From positions 95,846,707 through 95,910,706 of the forward strand of contig CP136067.1 in NCBI GenBank assembly GCA_032622095.1: 64,000 bases of DNA. The letters are read 5' to 3'. This stretch comes from Siphonodentalium dalli (taxonomy: Eukaryota > Mollusca > Scaphopoda > Gadilida > Siphonodentaliidae). Below, piece by piece: positions 1 to 11,500 of the stretch. Numbering within the stretch: the first letter of the stretch is position 1; every line of letters starts with the position of its first letter. The notes under the pieces were generated by a model. It was not told the origin of the DNA. It worked only from the letters and a program-made list of their open reading frames with translations, and searched no databases. The position numbers and the translations under genes were made by a program.

Positions 1-472
1 CCGATCTTATCGGCCCTAATTTACGCTCTGTAAAATGGGCCCTAAAAAAAAATATTTAAAAAATTGTATTTTTTTTTCTTAGATTTTTTTTTTTTTTTGG
101 TTGAATTTTTTTTGGGTATGCTTAAGCATGCCATAGCGAATTTAAAAACAAACTGGATAAAACCATAGGGGCGTGTTATAACTCAAAACTATCACCAAGT
201 ATTCATAGTAATAATTTTGATGCCCATGAAAAACGTAAGATTCCCTGGCACTAAACCTACAAAATAAGTCTGTTAAAGAATATAAGAAAAAATTATTAAA
301 ATTGTAAAAAATTGTAAAAAATAATAACAAATGATGAAAAATTGTTAGGCCAATGCATTCTCTTATATATGCGAGGCGACCTATGGTCGACTCACATATA
401 TAAGAGAATGCATTGGCACAGGGTATATGGGTTGATACAAAATTTGGACTTGGCACTGAGGGTTAACCCTTC
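1..472. mobile_element. Hairpin-core TTAA MITE, left end outside window
   Basis: Ends in GAGGG followed by TTAA (473-476). Its left part is inverted relative to the element at 26308-26540: both carry a CTAATTTA segment and the phrase ATATGGGTTGATAC. It holds the core palindrome at 349-417, whose arms begin GCCAATGCATTCTCTTATAT. Short open frames here are translations of the palindrome, not genes. Confidence 0.65.
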
Positions 473-843
473 TGTACTAAATGGATTCTCCCTCTCTGTT
501 ATAAAAGAATATATTGGAACGGTTTATTATGAATCAGGAGAGGTGTTCAGGAAAAATAAGCAGACAGCCGATCATAAAAGTGCAGAAGGAGTCCCATTTA
601 TTGGACGGAAGTATTCACATAATAAGTTCAACAAACAACCTATGGTCAATTGTTGAACGTATTATCTGAACATTCCCTATGGGATAACTACTCGTCAATG
701 AGTATTTCGTACAGAAAGGGTTAAAAAGACAGCCAAACGATATATGTACATCACTAATAAAGGAAACACATATTTAATTAATATACTAACAGCAAAAGTT
801 TTAAATATCCTGCATATGAAAGTCTGTGGTCCATATGGAACGC

Positions 844-1147
844 AGGGCCTCGGTGGCTCAATCAGTTGGGGGTACAACTCCAAATCGTTTCACCCTCCAG
901 AGCTGGTGATAAGGGTTCAAATCCACATGTTTCCATCGTGGACTTTGTAACTCGAAATCGCTATATGGAGTTGGCAGTTACTCGCTGATGGACGGTGGTT
1001 TGTCGCACATGGTCGACAAGTTTATCAGCTATTGAAATCACTGTTAGATTAGCCATAAGTGTTGCGGATTTCCTCCACCACTAAAACTGGCAATGTCGTG
1101 ATATGGCCTTAGTTGCTGAAAGCGACATTAAACCCCAATCAATCAAT
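844..1147 (+). mobile_element. tRNA-derived SINE with CAAT-type tail
   Basis: The 5' part has an A-box-like GGTGGCTCAATCAGTTGG and a B-box-like GGGTTCAAATCC. The 3' end reads GACATTAAACCCCAATCAAT, the tail type of molluscan SINEs. It is bracketed by a 13-bp duplication: CCATATGGAACGC at 831-843 and CCATATGGAATGC at 1148-1160. It sits in the ZDHHC17 intron downstream of exon 13, in antisense orientation to the gene. Confidence 0.85.
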
Positions 1148-1359
1148 CCATATGGAATGCCAATTATACACATGCTATGCTCTTCCTTGGTTAGTAACCG
1201 TATTTGGGTCGTATCGGCATTTTGTTTTGATACTCACAGTGAGCTAGACAATTTACGCCCACAATTGGTCCTAATCCTATAGTTTTGTCACGTGCTTTCT
1301 CATTGGTTCAGTTGAGATGAGCTATACTTGAAAAACATGTGTCAAAACTATAGAATTAA

Positions 1360-1569
1360 CCCTTTCATGATGGGAGCTGCGCCTGTGCAGATTTTGAAGA
1401 TCCTGTGCCAGTGCATTCTCTTATATACGCGAGTCTCCCATAGGGAGCCTCGCATATATAAGAGAATGCACTGGCTTACAAGGTCAAGGTATTGTTAGAC
1501 CAATGCATTCTCTTATATACTTGAGACAAGGTTTTAGCAAAATTTCAGGAAGCTCCAGTCATGAAATGG
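1360..1569. mobile_element. Hairpin-core TTAA MITE
   Basis: Bounded by TTAA at 1356-1359 and 1570-1573, with ends CCCTTTCATGA and TCATGAAATGG. It contains one full core palindrome (1407-1475, variant arms starting GCCAGTGCATTCTC) and half of a second one at about 1500-1520. Confidence 0.75.
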
Positions 1570-1776
1570 TTAAGACACATGGTGGGTGTGAATCGTCTCC
1601 CTTGTTGTGTGACAATCAAAACATAATGCTGATATTACCCAAATACCGTAGCTAGCCCAGGCTAACCAGTGCATATTGTAGCGGGTGTTAACAGTGCCTG
1701 AGTCTTCTAACATTTTAGTCGGTGAATAGGTACCATTTGATTTGAGTTATTGAAGTCGAATCACCTTTTGAGTATT

Positions 1777-2178
1777 TCTCTTGAAATAGTGTGTCTGTCA
1801 TTTGCAGAATGAGGTCCCCAGAGGGTGAATATAGTAACGCTATCCCAAACGGCTGGCTAACATCACCAAATTCACACTCTGGGGACCTCATTCTCCTTAG
1901 ACCTTGACTGCTATGGGAGACCCAGGATCAGATTGAAGTTCCCCAGTTGAAGTTGGTGATATTCACCTCAATTATGCAATTACCCTTCTGCAAATCAGGG
2001 GATATAGAAACTGAACAGAAGGTAAAAAGTAACTAAAACAATGTTAATTTGAGGCTATAGATACTTCCCAGAAGATGAGGCCGAAGCAGAATGAGGTCCC
2101 CAGAGGGGGAATTTGGTGACACTAAATTCATCCTCTGTGGACCTCATTCTGCAAATGACAAGACACACTGTTTCAAGA
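1777..2178. mobile_element. hAT-like MITE with two hairpins
   Basis: Terminal arms begin TCTTGAAATAGTGTGTCTGT and end with the reverse complement ACACACTGTTTCAAGA. Each end carries its own short hairpin built on GCAGAATGAGGTCCCCAGAG. It is the same family as 12569-13019, where the 8-bp duplication is perfect. Ends are approximate. Confidence 0.7.
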
Positions 2179-2344
2179 CTTACACTTACAATTAACTGCA
2201 GTTTATACTAGATTTCTCGAATTGCAGATTTCGTGAACACATGCATGTTGTTTCAAGAGCAATAATATAAAAAGCCAAAATATAATGACACCCCTGCCCA
2301 TGCAGTGGAGACCCACTAGTACGTCCCTACATCAGAATACAAAC

Positions 2345-2502
2345 CTGATACACTTGACAGAAGAAGAGACATCCGACCCAGAACAAGAAGAAAGCAGCCG
2401 ATATGGCATTGATAGCAACCCATGGTGAATGCATGAAGACCTTCTTAATGATTCCAGTAATACCGTCGTCATGGAAATTTACAGGACACTCTCCTTGCCA
2501 GT
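2345..2502 (-). CDS. ZDHHC17: ZDHHC17 exon 13, lumenal loop and membrane segment 6
   Basis: 158 nt, acceptor GTTTTACAG, donor TATCAG|GTTTGT, phase 1 in and 0 out. Encodes [16 protein letters not shown], then [19 protein letters not shown] and CQVYQ, corresponding to SPWMFWMFLN and CQLYQ in human. The next exon, expected to carry the TTxE-type motif (TTNERMN in human), was not found between 1 and 2344 and should be beyond the left edge. Confidence 0.94.
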
Positions 2503-5500
2503 CTGTAAAACATAAAAGCTGAGAGCTTGAGGCTTTGTATCTAGTCTACAGTGAATATATAGAACTAGCCTCTATTCAGCTGAGTAGGACCCATTTGTTC
2601 ACTGCGCATACATATTGATCCTTTGAACATTTTGATTCAAAAAAAAATTAAACAAAGAAATTTGTTTTTATATTTTGTTTTTTATATTGAACTCCTTGCT
2701 CAATTTAACCAAAACAAACTTTATATAAAATAAAAATTTTGAAAAACAAATGCTGTTACATGTATAACATTCACCAGGGTACCCCGAGTCATCACACCAA
2801 ATTTAGTGCAAGGGTCTCAGAGATAAATCACAATAGACAGATGGACAGACGAACAGACTGCACCCATCGCGAATTTAAAACTGAGCAAAAAATAGTACGA
2901 CTCCCAAGTTTAACTAAACCACAGTCCATAGGTAATAAAAGAGGGCTATGAAGCTAAGTTTACATATATTATGAACGGTTGAATAGACAATTATGCATAT
3001 AAATGTATGCATATATTTACCTTCGGCCAACCGCTATCAAGACCATTGCTCACATTGCCAAGTGACAAATCATGGTAACATAGACATTGTTGAACTTGTA
3101 TAAGAACTAATATTCCAGGTCGCCACAAAATGATGATATATTTAGTTACTAGACTTTTTTAGTTTATCGACTAAACGATGTAAATCCGCCGAGATGGTGT
3201 TTAATATACACATATACTATCTCCAGCAATGACTAGGAACCGAAACTGTCATCAGCTCCAAGATATACGAAAATATCACGGAAATATTACGAAAATATTT
3301 TTGTCAGTTTTGAATTCGCACAGCTAGGTGCGCGAATTTAAAGTGCGCGAATTCAAAACTGAGCGAAAAATAGTACTGCGCGAATTTAAATACGAGTAAG
3401 GTAGAGAATACTACTCATAGTAGCTGAGAGTTCCACCAGTGAAATTGTGGTCTTAGGCGAGAGGTGAAAATTAGGTGCTCATGACTATTATTATGAGTGT
3501 ATTTCATTTCTGCCTCAACCCTTTACCCAACAGAAGGGCCCTGTGCCAATGCATTCTCTTATATATGCGAGTCGACCATAGGTCGCCTCGCATATATAAG
3601 AGAATGCATTGGCTTAACACATTAAAAATTATAAAATTGTTAAAGAATGTAAGAAAAAATGGTAAAAAGTGTTAAAAAAAGGCCAATGCATTCTCTTATA
3701 TATGCGAGGCGACCTATGGTCGACTCGCATATATAAGAGAATGCATTGGCACAGGGCATAACTGTAACTATCACAATGTGGTCAAGGAGCCGGTTCCAAT
3801 GATATCCATATTTGTATGGTTCTATTGAGACAGACCGAAGATATTTTAGGCTGTTGAAGCTTTATTTGGCCGTTCTGTTGGGTAAAGGGTTAACCCTTTA
3901 ATGATGGGAGCTGCGCTGGTCCAGCATCAAAGACCCTGTGCCAGTGCATTCTCTTATATATGCAAGGCTCCCATAGGGAGAATAAATAATGAATAGACCA
4001 TTCCAATATATACTTTTATAACTGAATGTGAGAGTCCATTTAGTTTAGAAATGGTTAACAAACACAACAAGAGGTTACACCGGTGGTGCTGGCATATCCC
4101 ATGGTGGCAAATTCAAACTGACAAAGTATGGGTGAGATATCTGCTTGGATGGAAAAAAAAACCCAACCTTTTTCATATATTATGATAATAACTGTAGAAG
4201 GGAAAATATGAACAAATCGATTGAACACTCAATTGATTGCCATCATAATAGTGAACATCCATTCCAAATTGCATTGATATCCGTCAACCAGTGGTGGAGA
4301 TATGGACAAAAAAACAAATTGATTGAACACTCAATAAAACGATTGAACACTAATTTGATTGCCCTCATAGTAGTGAATATCCATACCAAATTTCATTGAG
4401 ATTCATTGACCAGTGGTAGAGATATCTGCTCGGATGGACAAAAAAACAACATTTCAACATTCAATTATTACGATCACAATTGCCGTACTTGCAAATTCCC
4501 TGTACGATATGTTGACTTCACGTCAATTGACTCCATCAAGTTATTCATCAAACGAAAGGAAATTGTATGCCCAACAACATACTCTGTGGCATAATCTGGC
4601 TGAGTTGACAATTTGTTTTACTCCCAAATTTCCAGTAGATTTTTCAAGTTTTCGGTATGATATCTCGACTTCCCTTCATTTTATATTATCGAAATTAAAC
4701 ATCACAAGAAAGGAAATTTCATGGCCAATAAGACAAATTGAAATATATTGTGTCTCAGATGAATGATGTTGAGAATATATGAGGAATATGATATATGATG
4801 TGTTTTTCCAAAAATTGGACTTGTGAACCTTGTCACTGGTATAGTACATATTGGTATATCTGGTATTTTTCCACAGGGCCTGTGCGTATGTAGACAATCA
4901 GAAAACATGTCAAGGTCTATAAAACTTACATAGAAAGCATCCACGAATCATGAGGATGAATATAATGGACAAAAACAGCAAAAATCCAATGAAATATTTG
5001 TGATTTTTAGCTCCTGCAAAGAAAAACAAATCACACGAATAATATACATCATGAAGACAACAGGCCAGGAAATATGGTGCCGGAAATTTGCAGAATGAGG
5101 TCCACAGAGGGTGAATTTAGTGGTGATACTGTGCACAGTGGGCTAGCATCACTAAATTCACCTTCTGGGGACCTCATTCTGTTTATGCCTCATCTTCTCT
5201 GGAAAGTATCTTTATTATCAAATTAAAAAAAAAAATTAGTTTCTTTAAAAAAAACTACTTCAGAATGTTTGTATTTTTTTTAGTTTAGTTTTTCTATATC
5301 CCCAAATTAGCAGACGACCTTGCATAATTGAGGTGCCCAATGGGTGCACATCACAATCTTCACCATGGAAACTTTAATCTGAGTCTAGATCTCCCATAGC
5401 AGATGACGCCATGCAGAATGAGTCTCCCAGAGGGTGAAATTGGTGATGCTAGCCTGCTGTGCTGGGAAACGTCACTAAATCTTCCTCTGGGGAACTCATT

Positions 5501-8500
5501 CTGCAAATGTCAGACACCATATTCTGACTGGTCACCCTATAATTCCCGCTGCAGGCAAATATATATTGAGTAAACCGTGTTGCGGGAATGAGTAGACACA
5601 GCAGGTGACTTCGTTTTCAGGAAAATTTTGTTATTTATTATTTTTCTTGGGGCACAACTCCAGATCCACAAGGTGTTTGATGAACCCAGCTTCAACCAAA
5701 TGTCAACAGTTGTATGAAATAAGCCCCATAAAGTATCAAAATACTCGATGAGTGTGAGAATAAGCTCCCTTGTTTCAATTTTGTGTGTTTTCTGCTCCAA
5801 GTTGAGTGCGTGGTGATGAAATTGAACTATGTTGTCAACGTTCCACTGATATAGAAATTTTAGGAAACTAAATATACATTCACATTGGAATTTTCTACAG
5901 CTAAGTAGGAAAATATTGACAATTATATGTGACACTCCACTGTGTCGGAGTAAACCGCAGCACGGGCACAATTTTTGCCTGCTTTCTGCATCCCGTTTTA
6001 CTTTGTCGATGTACAGTAATGCTCTAAGTAATCGACTCCTTAACCACAGCAGAATTATGGGTAACTTTTCAGGATTTAGTCGGAAATATGGCTTGTTGAC
6101 ATTCATCGGAAAGCTCTCCACGAGAGCTTTCCGATGAATGGCAACAAGCCATATTTCCGACTAAATCCTGAAAAGTTACCCATAATTCTGCTGTGGTTAA
6201 GGAGTCGATTACTTAGAGCATTACTGTACTATATGTTTGGAAAGGTATCTTTATTCGAGTTACTGCATTTGGGGTTCTTAGTATCAAAACAAGTCCCATA
6301 CAGATAGCTACATGTTTTCAAACAATTTCTCGAGTGAAAGTGTTGCTGAATGAAACTAAAATTTAACCAGAACTGCCGAATGTGCTCGAGTAAGATTGGT
6401 TTTCCTCAAGAACTGATAGACAAATTTTATCTGAACTACTGTCAAAGAATAAATAGGCATAATACCCATCATAAACATCTTCCAGTGGTTGGGATAACTT
6501 CTAAATTGTCTACTTTTAAATAATTAGACCAGCATGTATGGTCAAATCTAATTGTTATAGCCCGAGGTGCGTATTACTGATGCCAGCAGGCCGGTTTACT
6601 CCCACATTGACTCATTCCATAAATTTAAAACTGACATGGCTCATTCGATCCCAAAAATTATGTCTACATAATTTGGTTAGACTTATCTCAAAATATTCCT
6701 ACATGGAAGATTTCCAAACAAATTCACTGATATAGCGCTGAAAATAATGGTTTTCATTCTTAAATTTTTCAATATATTTGAGATCTTTTGATTTGTGCTG
6801 CTTCAAATACTTTAATCAGCAGTTGCGTAAAAATTGCACTTGAGGACCATGGGAAGAAAATCTAGAGCTGTCGTCACTCAGAAAAATTTATGATACTACA
6901 TCATTTGATGATTAAAGAAAAGAGATGTAGTGCGTGAAGTTATAATAGTTTCCAGTTAAAATAATGAAGTATGTTTTCTGGATAGTCACGTATTATTCCG
7001 TTTCCGATTCCAGAACTTCAATGAATACAAATGTCGAAACAAGTAGCGGTGAGGACCGGACCGCCCTGGACTGGTCCGGTCTGCGGTCCAGGAGTAGGCA
7101 CCGGACCATAATGGCCTGGACTAGACCAGACTGGACCGCCTTGACAGTGGACAGGACCACCCAAGGTGGACCAATTCGGTCTGCGTCACTAGAAACAAGT
7201 GGTTGGACCCAGAACATTGTGTTCAAAGAGGTATTTTTTAATGACTTCAATGCATCTTTCTGAACATATTGTGTGCGCAGAAAGTTATTTCAAATATTTA
7301 TTGAACTATTTCGATACCGGGAAAAATTAAAAAGACATACGAGCATGAAAAGAATGTGAAACGAGCTGGCCTGCTGTAACAAGGGTAATTCAAGGATAAT
7401 TTTGAAATTCCATGATTTTTCCAAATTGGCAGCTGAAAAGGGGGATGCATTTTTCCTTAACCCTTCCATGGCTGGATCTTCCTGAAATTTTGTGAAAACC
7501 CTGTACCAATGCATTCTCTTATATATGCGAGGCGACCTATGGTCGACTCGCATATATAAGAGAATGCATTGGCACAGAGTATATGGGTTGATACTAAAAT
7601 CGGACTTGGCACTGAAAGGGTTAATGATATTTTCAGCATCATACGGAACTTCTACATAAGTGGTTCGGTCACTGAGTTGCCGTTGGTATTCTTGTACATA
7701 CCACAGTGTGGTATTAATAGATAAGCCGAGACCTTTGTCGCTGCATGGGAGCAATCACTATATCTGGGCGGCTACCAAAGCTATATAAACGGGTGTTTTC
7801 ATTTTTTAAAATGTTTCTGTTTTGAATTAGTACATGACTTACCGACACAATTATCGATCCAAGGACAGTGGTGATCCATCTTAGCCACGCACTTATTACA
7901 AAACGAGCAGTGTTTAGATCGCAGTGGCTTTCTGATGATGCACGAGCTACAAAACTGAGCCAGGGTAAATACCTTCCCTTCAGCCATCTCCAGCACAGTC
8001 TACAATTAAAATCAAAACTTATTAAGTACTATTGGTACTATAGCACGAGCTACACGACTGAGCCAGGGAAAACGCCTTCCCTCAGCCATCTGTCACAATT
8101 ACATAGAAATGAGGCCTCAGCTATCGGCAATGGATTCCCTACACTGGAATGGTTTATTATTCATCTGGTGGGGTGTTCAGGAAAAATGAGCAGACGACAG
8201 CCAGACAAAAAGATATAGAAGGCCTCAGCTAAGATATAGAAGGCCTCAGCTAAGATATCGAAGGCCACAGCTAAGATATAGAAGGCCTCAGCTAAGATAT
8301 AGAAGGCCTCAGCTAAGATATAGAAGGCCTCAGCTAAGATATAGAAGGCCACAGCTAAGATATAGAAGGCCACAGCTAAAATATAGAGGATCTCCGAGTT
8401 ATGTTGGGATATAAAATTTTATGAAACGGGTTATTATAGGGGTTTCATCAAACTCCATTCAGGGTTTACCTCCCTTGGTGACTCTGTAAAACCACTGCTA

Positions 8501-11500
8501 TCGCCGACATTTTACCCACATTTGGTGGACTTCCGCAATATTAAAATATATACAACGCGAGCAGAGCAAAATGCTGTCCTTATTAAGCACACAAAATATC
8601 AAACAAAATGTGTGTGGTTTCGAACCGTATGTTTAGAAAGTCCCACTAAAACCAAAGAACTATATTTCGAAACGGTGTGATTTGGTTCTCCGATTATTTT
8701 ATCAACACAAAAGTCTAAATGCACATGGACGACAATGTCCCGACAACACGCATGGCAAGTCAGACAAAAGAGTTCTAATTTGATCCAATTTTGACGAGTT
8801 GCTTCCGAAAATTGGTGTTTCATGTGAGATATCAGAAGATTGTTGATGAATTTTCAAGTTTCAAGTTTTATTCAGCAATACCAATGAATTTTGGTTTCTG
8901 CTATAACATAAACAAACATTTATTACAGAAACAAAACAAAAAAATTGTTTTTCCTTGAATTGATGGTATTGAGGAGTAGGTTATCTCATCCCATGCATAC
9001 TTTTATGAATTCACATATCAACTTCGTATCTTTCGCATTATTCGGGTTTAAAATTCTTTTAATTGTTCGACATGCTTCTGAAGAAAATCCCAGCTTAATC
9101 AAAAGGGGTGCTCTATGTTCAGTGTGTTTCTGACAAAATAATAAGAAATGCTCTTCATCTTGCATAATGTTACAAAATGAGCATTTCCTATCTTTCCTAA
9201 CAGGTGTTGGCCTTTTCGTGCATTCAGTTTCTATGAGATAACTTTGTAAATTAACACTCTGATAAATGTTACTAAATAATAAAAGTTTATTATCTTCTAC
9301 CTTTTGCGCAAGATGACTTATTTGCCCATTAACTTCTTTTTCATGGAATTATTTCCTCAATAGTTTTTGTCAAGCCTTGAAATAGTGTGTGTGACATTTG
9401 AGAATTAGGTCCCCCAGAGTGTAAATCTATTGATTAATCACCACTATTATGCATTTTATCTTCTGCAAATTGGGGGATATAGAAACTGAACAGAAGGGAA
9501 AATGTAACTAAAACAATGTTAATTTGTGACTATAGATAAATTACCCTCTGGGGACCTCATTCCGCAAATGTCAGACACAATATTTCAAGGCTTGGTTTTA
9601 TAGCTGGGCGGTGTTGACCGATAAAAATAACTGCAATAATTCTAAAATCACAAATATTCTATAACATCTAACTTCACTGAAAACAAACTATGTTTTACTA
9701 ATATCATACTGAAAAGATATGCCTCTAATGTGATATGAAAATAAATTTCAGTCGAAAAACAATTCCATTTGCATTATATACAAACTCCAATGTGTCTTAT
9801 TATGACATTTTGGATTCATTCATTGATACGATACCGATAGTCCGAGATTCATCAAACACGAAATACAGATTTTGACTTTGCTATAAATTTGGTCAATTCA
9901 ATATTAGCAACTGCGCCTGAGCTTACAACTAAGATACAGTGCATATCTTATTTAAATTCAAACTATTTATCGTTAATAAACATGACAGCAGCATGGAGTG
10001 GTGTGACTACCCCTGTATACAGCACGCCTAAAAAAATGTACATGAAAACTTGTCAGGGAAGTCGGTAGCCGAGAGGTAGCGTACTGATCGGAGATCGCAA
10101 CCTGGTCAGGGTATTCTGATAAAAATCAGAACATAAGCCTCGGTGTGTGCACGTTAAAGAATGCTGCTAGAGTCACCTCAGGGTTATAAAGTTACTCAGC
10201 CGTGGTAGCTCCTGGACCAGTGTGTCTACAACCTGGAGGTTCCTGCACTGCAATATCTACAGATACAGACAGAGATACTTCCTGCGATTTAAAGGGAATT
10301 TCAATGGTGCATCAGAATTCCTTCGATTTGGACTGCCCTGCCGATAACAGTAGGGCCTACTGCTAACACTCAAGAGAAATCAACAAGACTCAACATTTCC
10401 TAAGAAACTAACAACTAACGAGTGTTACAGCCGAATTATATCAGGAACAGGTGTGCATAGCATGCTAATGTGTTGACGCTAGCTGCTAGCCAATCAAAAA
10501 TTTTGAATTGATGACGCCACGTGAACAATCGCTAATTGGAAATATAAATGACAGCGTGTCTTTTTCTTCGGAAACAATCTCAAGAGTTTTTCGCTCGATT
10601 TACTTCTACTTTCTACTTATGGTGGTTCTCCTGCAAAATGATGGATTAAATTATAAGAAATAACTCTTTTTTCGATTAAGGTTATGAGTTATAACCGAAA
10701 CATTTGAAGACAAATTTGGTTTCAAACTTTTCGGTTATAACTGCATAACCTTAATCAAAACAAAAGTTATTTCTTAAATAACTATAAAAATTCACATTGC
10801 CAATAACGTAATTGCTCAAGATATAGCGATAACATTTTCAATATTAAATATAGTATTGAACACACAATAACTATGCTTAATCTTAATAACTAAATTTGTT
10901 CGTTCTAACAATTTCAGCTCTCTGCGATATTTTCCTGTAATTTAACATTGACCATTAAATAAGTTTTAATGCAACCTCGATTTTTTATTTCTGTAATCAA
11001 TCATTTAGCTTATAATAAAAATGCTCAGCTCAAATTTGATTGGTTTACCAGTTTTGATGTAACCTAGATATTTCATTGTTGAGCTTATGATAATAAATAT
11101 GCTTACCTCAAATTTTTTTGTTCTATCTGTTTTGATGTACCCAGGATCGGTCAGCCATGCTTTAGTAAAATTATAACTCTCGAGAATGGTAAAGATGGCA
11201 ATTACCAGCAGATTGGTTGGATTGTTGATATGTGAGAAATATTAAGGAAAGTATATAACAAGTTTACTCTCCACTGCTAATAATATGCATGGGCGAAACC
11301 CATTGCATGTAAATATACATTATATATGTCAAGAGAATTAATAGCCCATTAAAGGTCACCAATTATTTTTTTATAGTACCTTGATATAGTAGTTTTAATA
11401 ACAATCTATGCCATAAAATATGATTAAAATACTATAATTCATAACCATTTGGAATGTCTGTGTGTGCACATAGAGTTACGGAAAATAGCTGAAATCATAA

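Noticed and set aside
342-656. Small proteins containing CILLYMR and KRMHW that recur across the window
   Set aside because: They are translations of the shared core palindrome of TTAA MITEs and appear on both strands.
3000-3110. Possible ZDHHC17 exon near 3.05 kb (minus strand)
   Set aside because: A frame with an AG upstream and GT downstream exists, but its exit phase conflicts with exon 13, while exons 12 and 13 join perfectly without it and match the human spacing.
5537-6121. 194-codon minus-strand open frame
   Set aside because: The first ~50 codons are a translation of the TA palindrome. The rest has no recognised motif and lies in an intron. It may be an old transposon fragment, but I cannot support it.
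8161-8373. Open frame of repeated AFYILAE heptapeptides
   Set aside because: Product of a 21-bp minisatellite; no start context, no partner exons.
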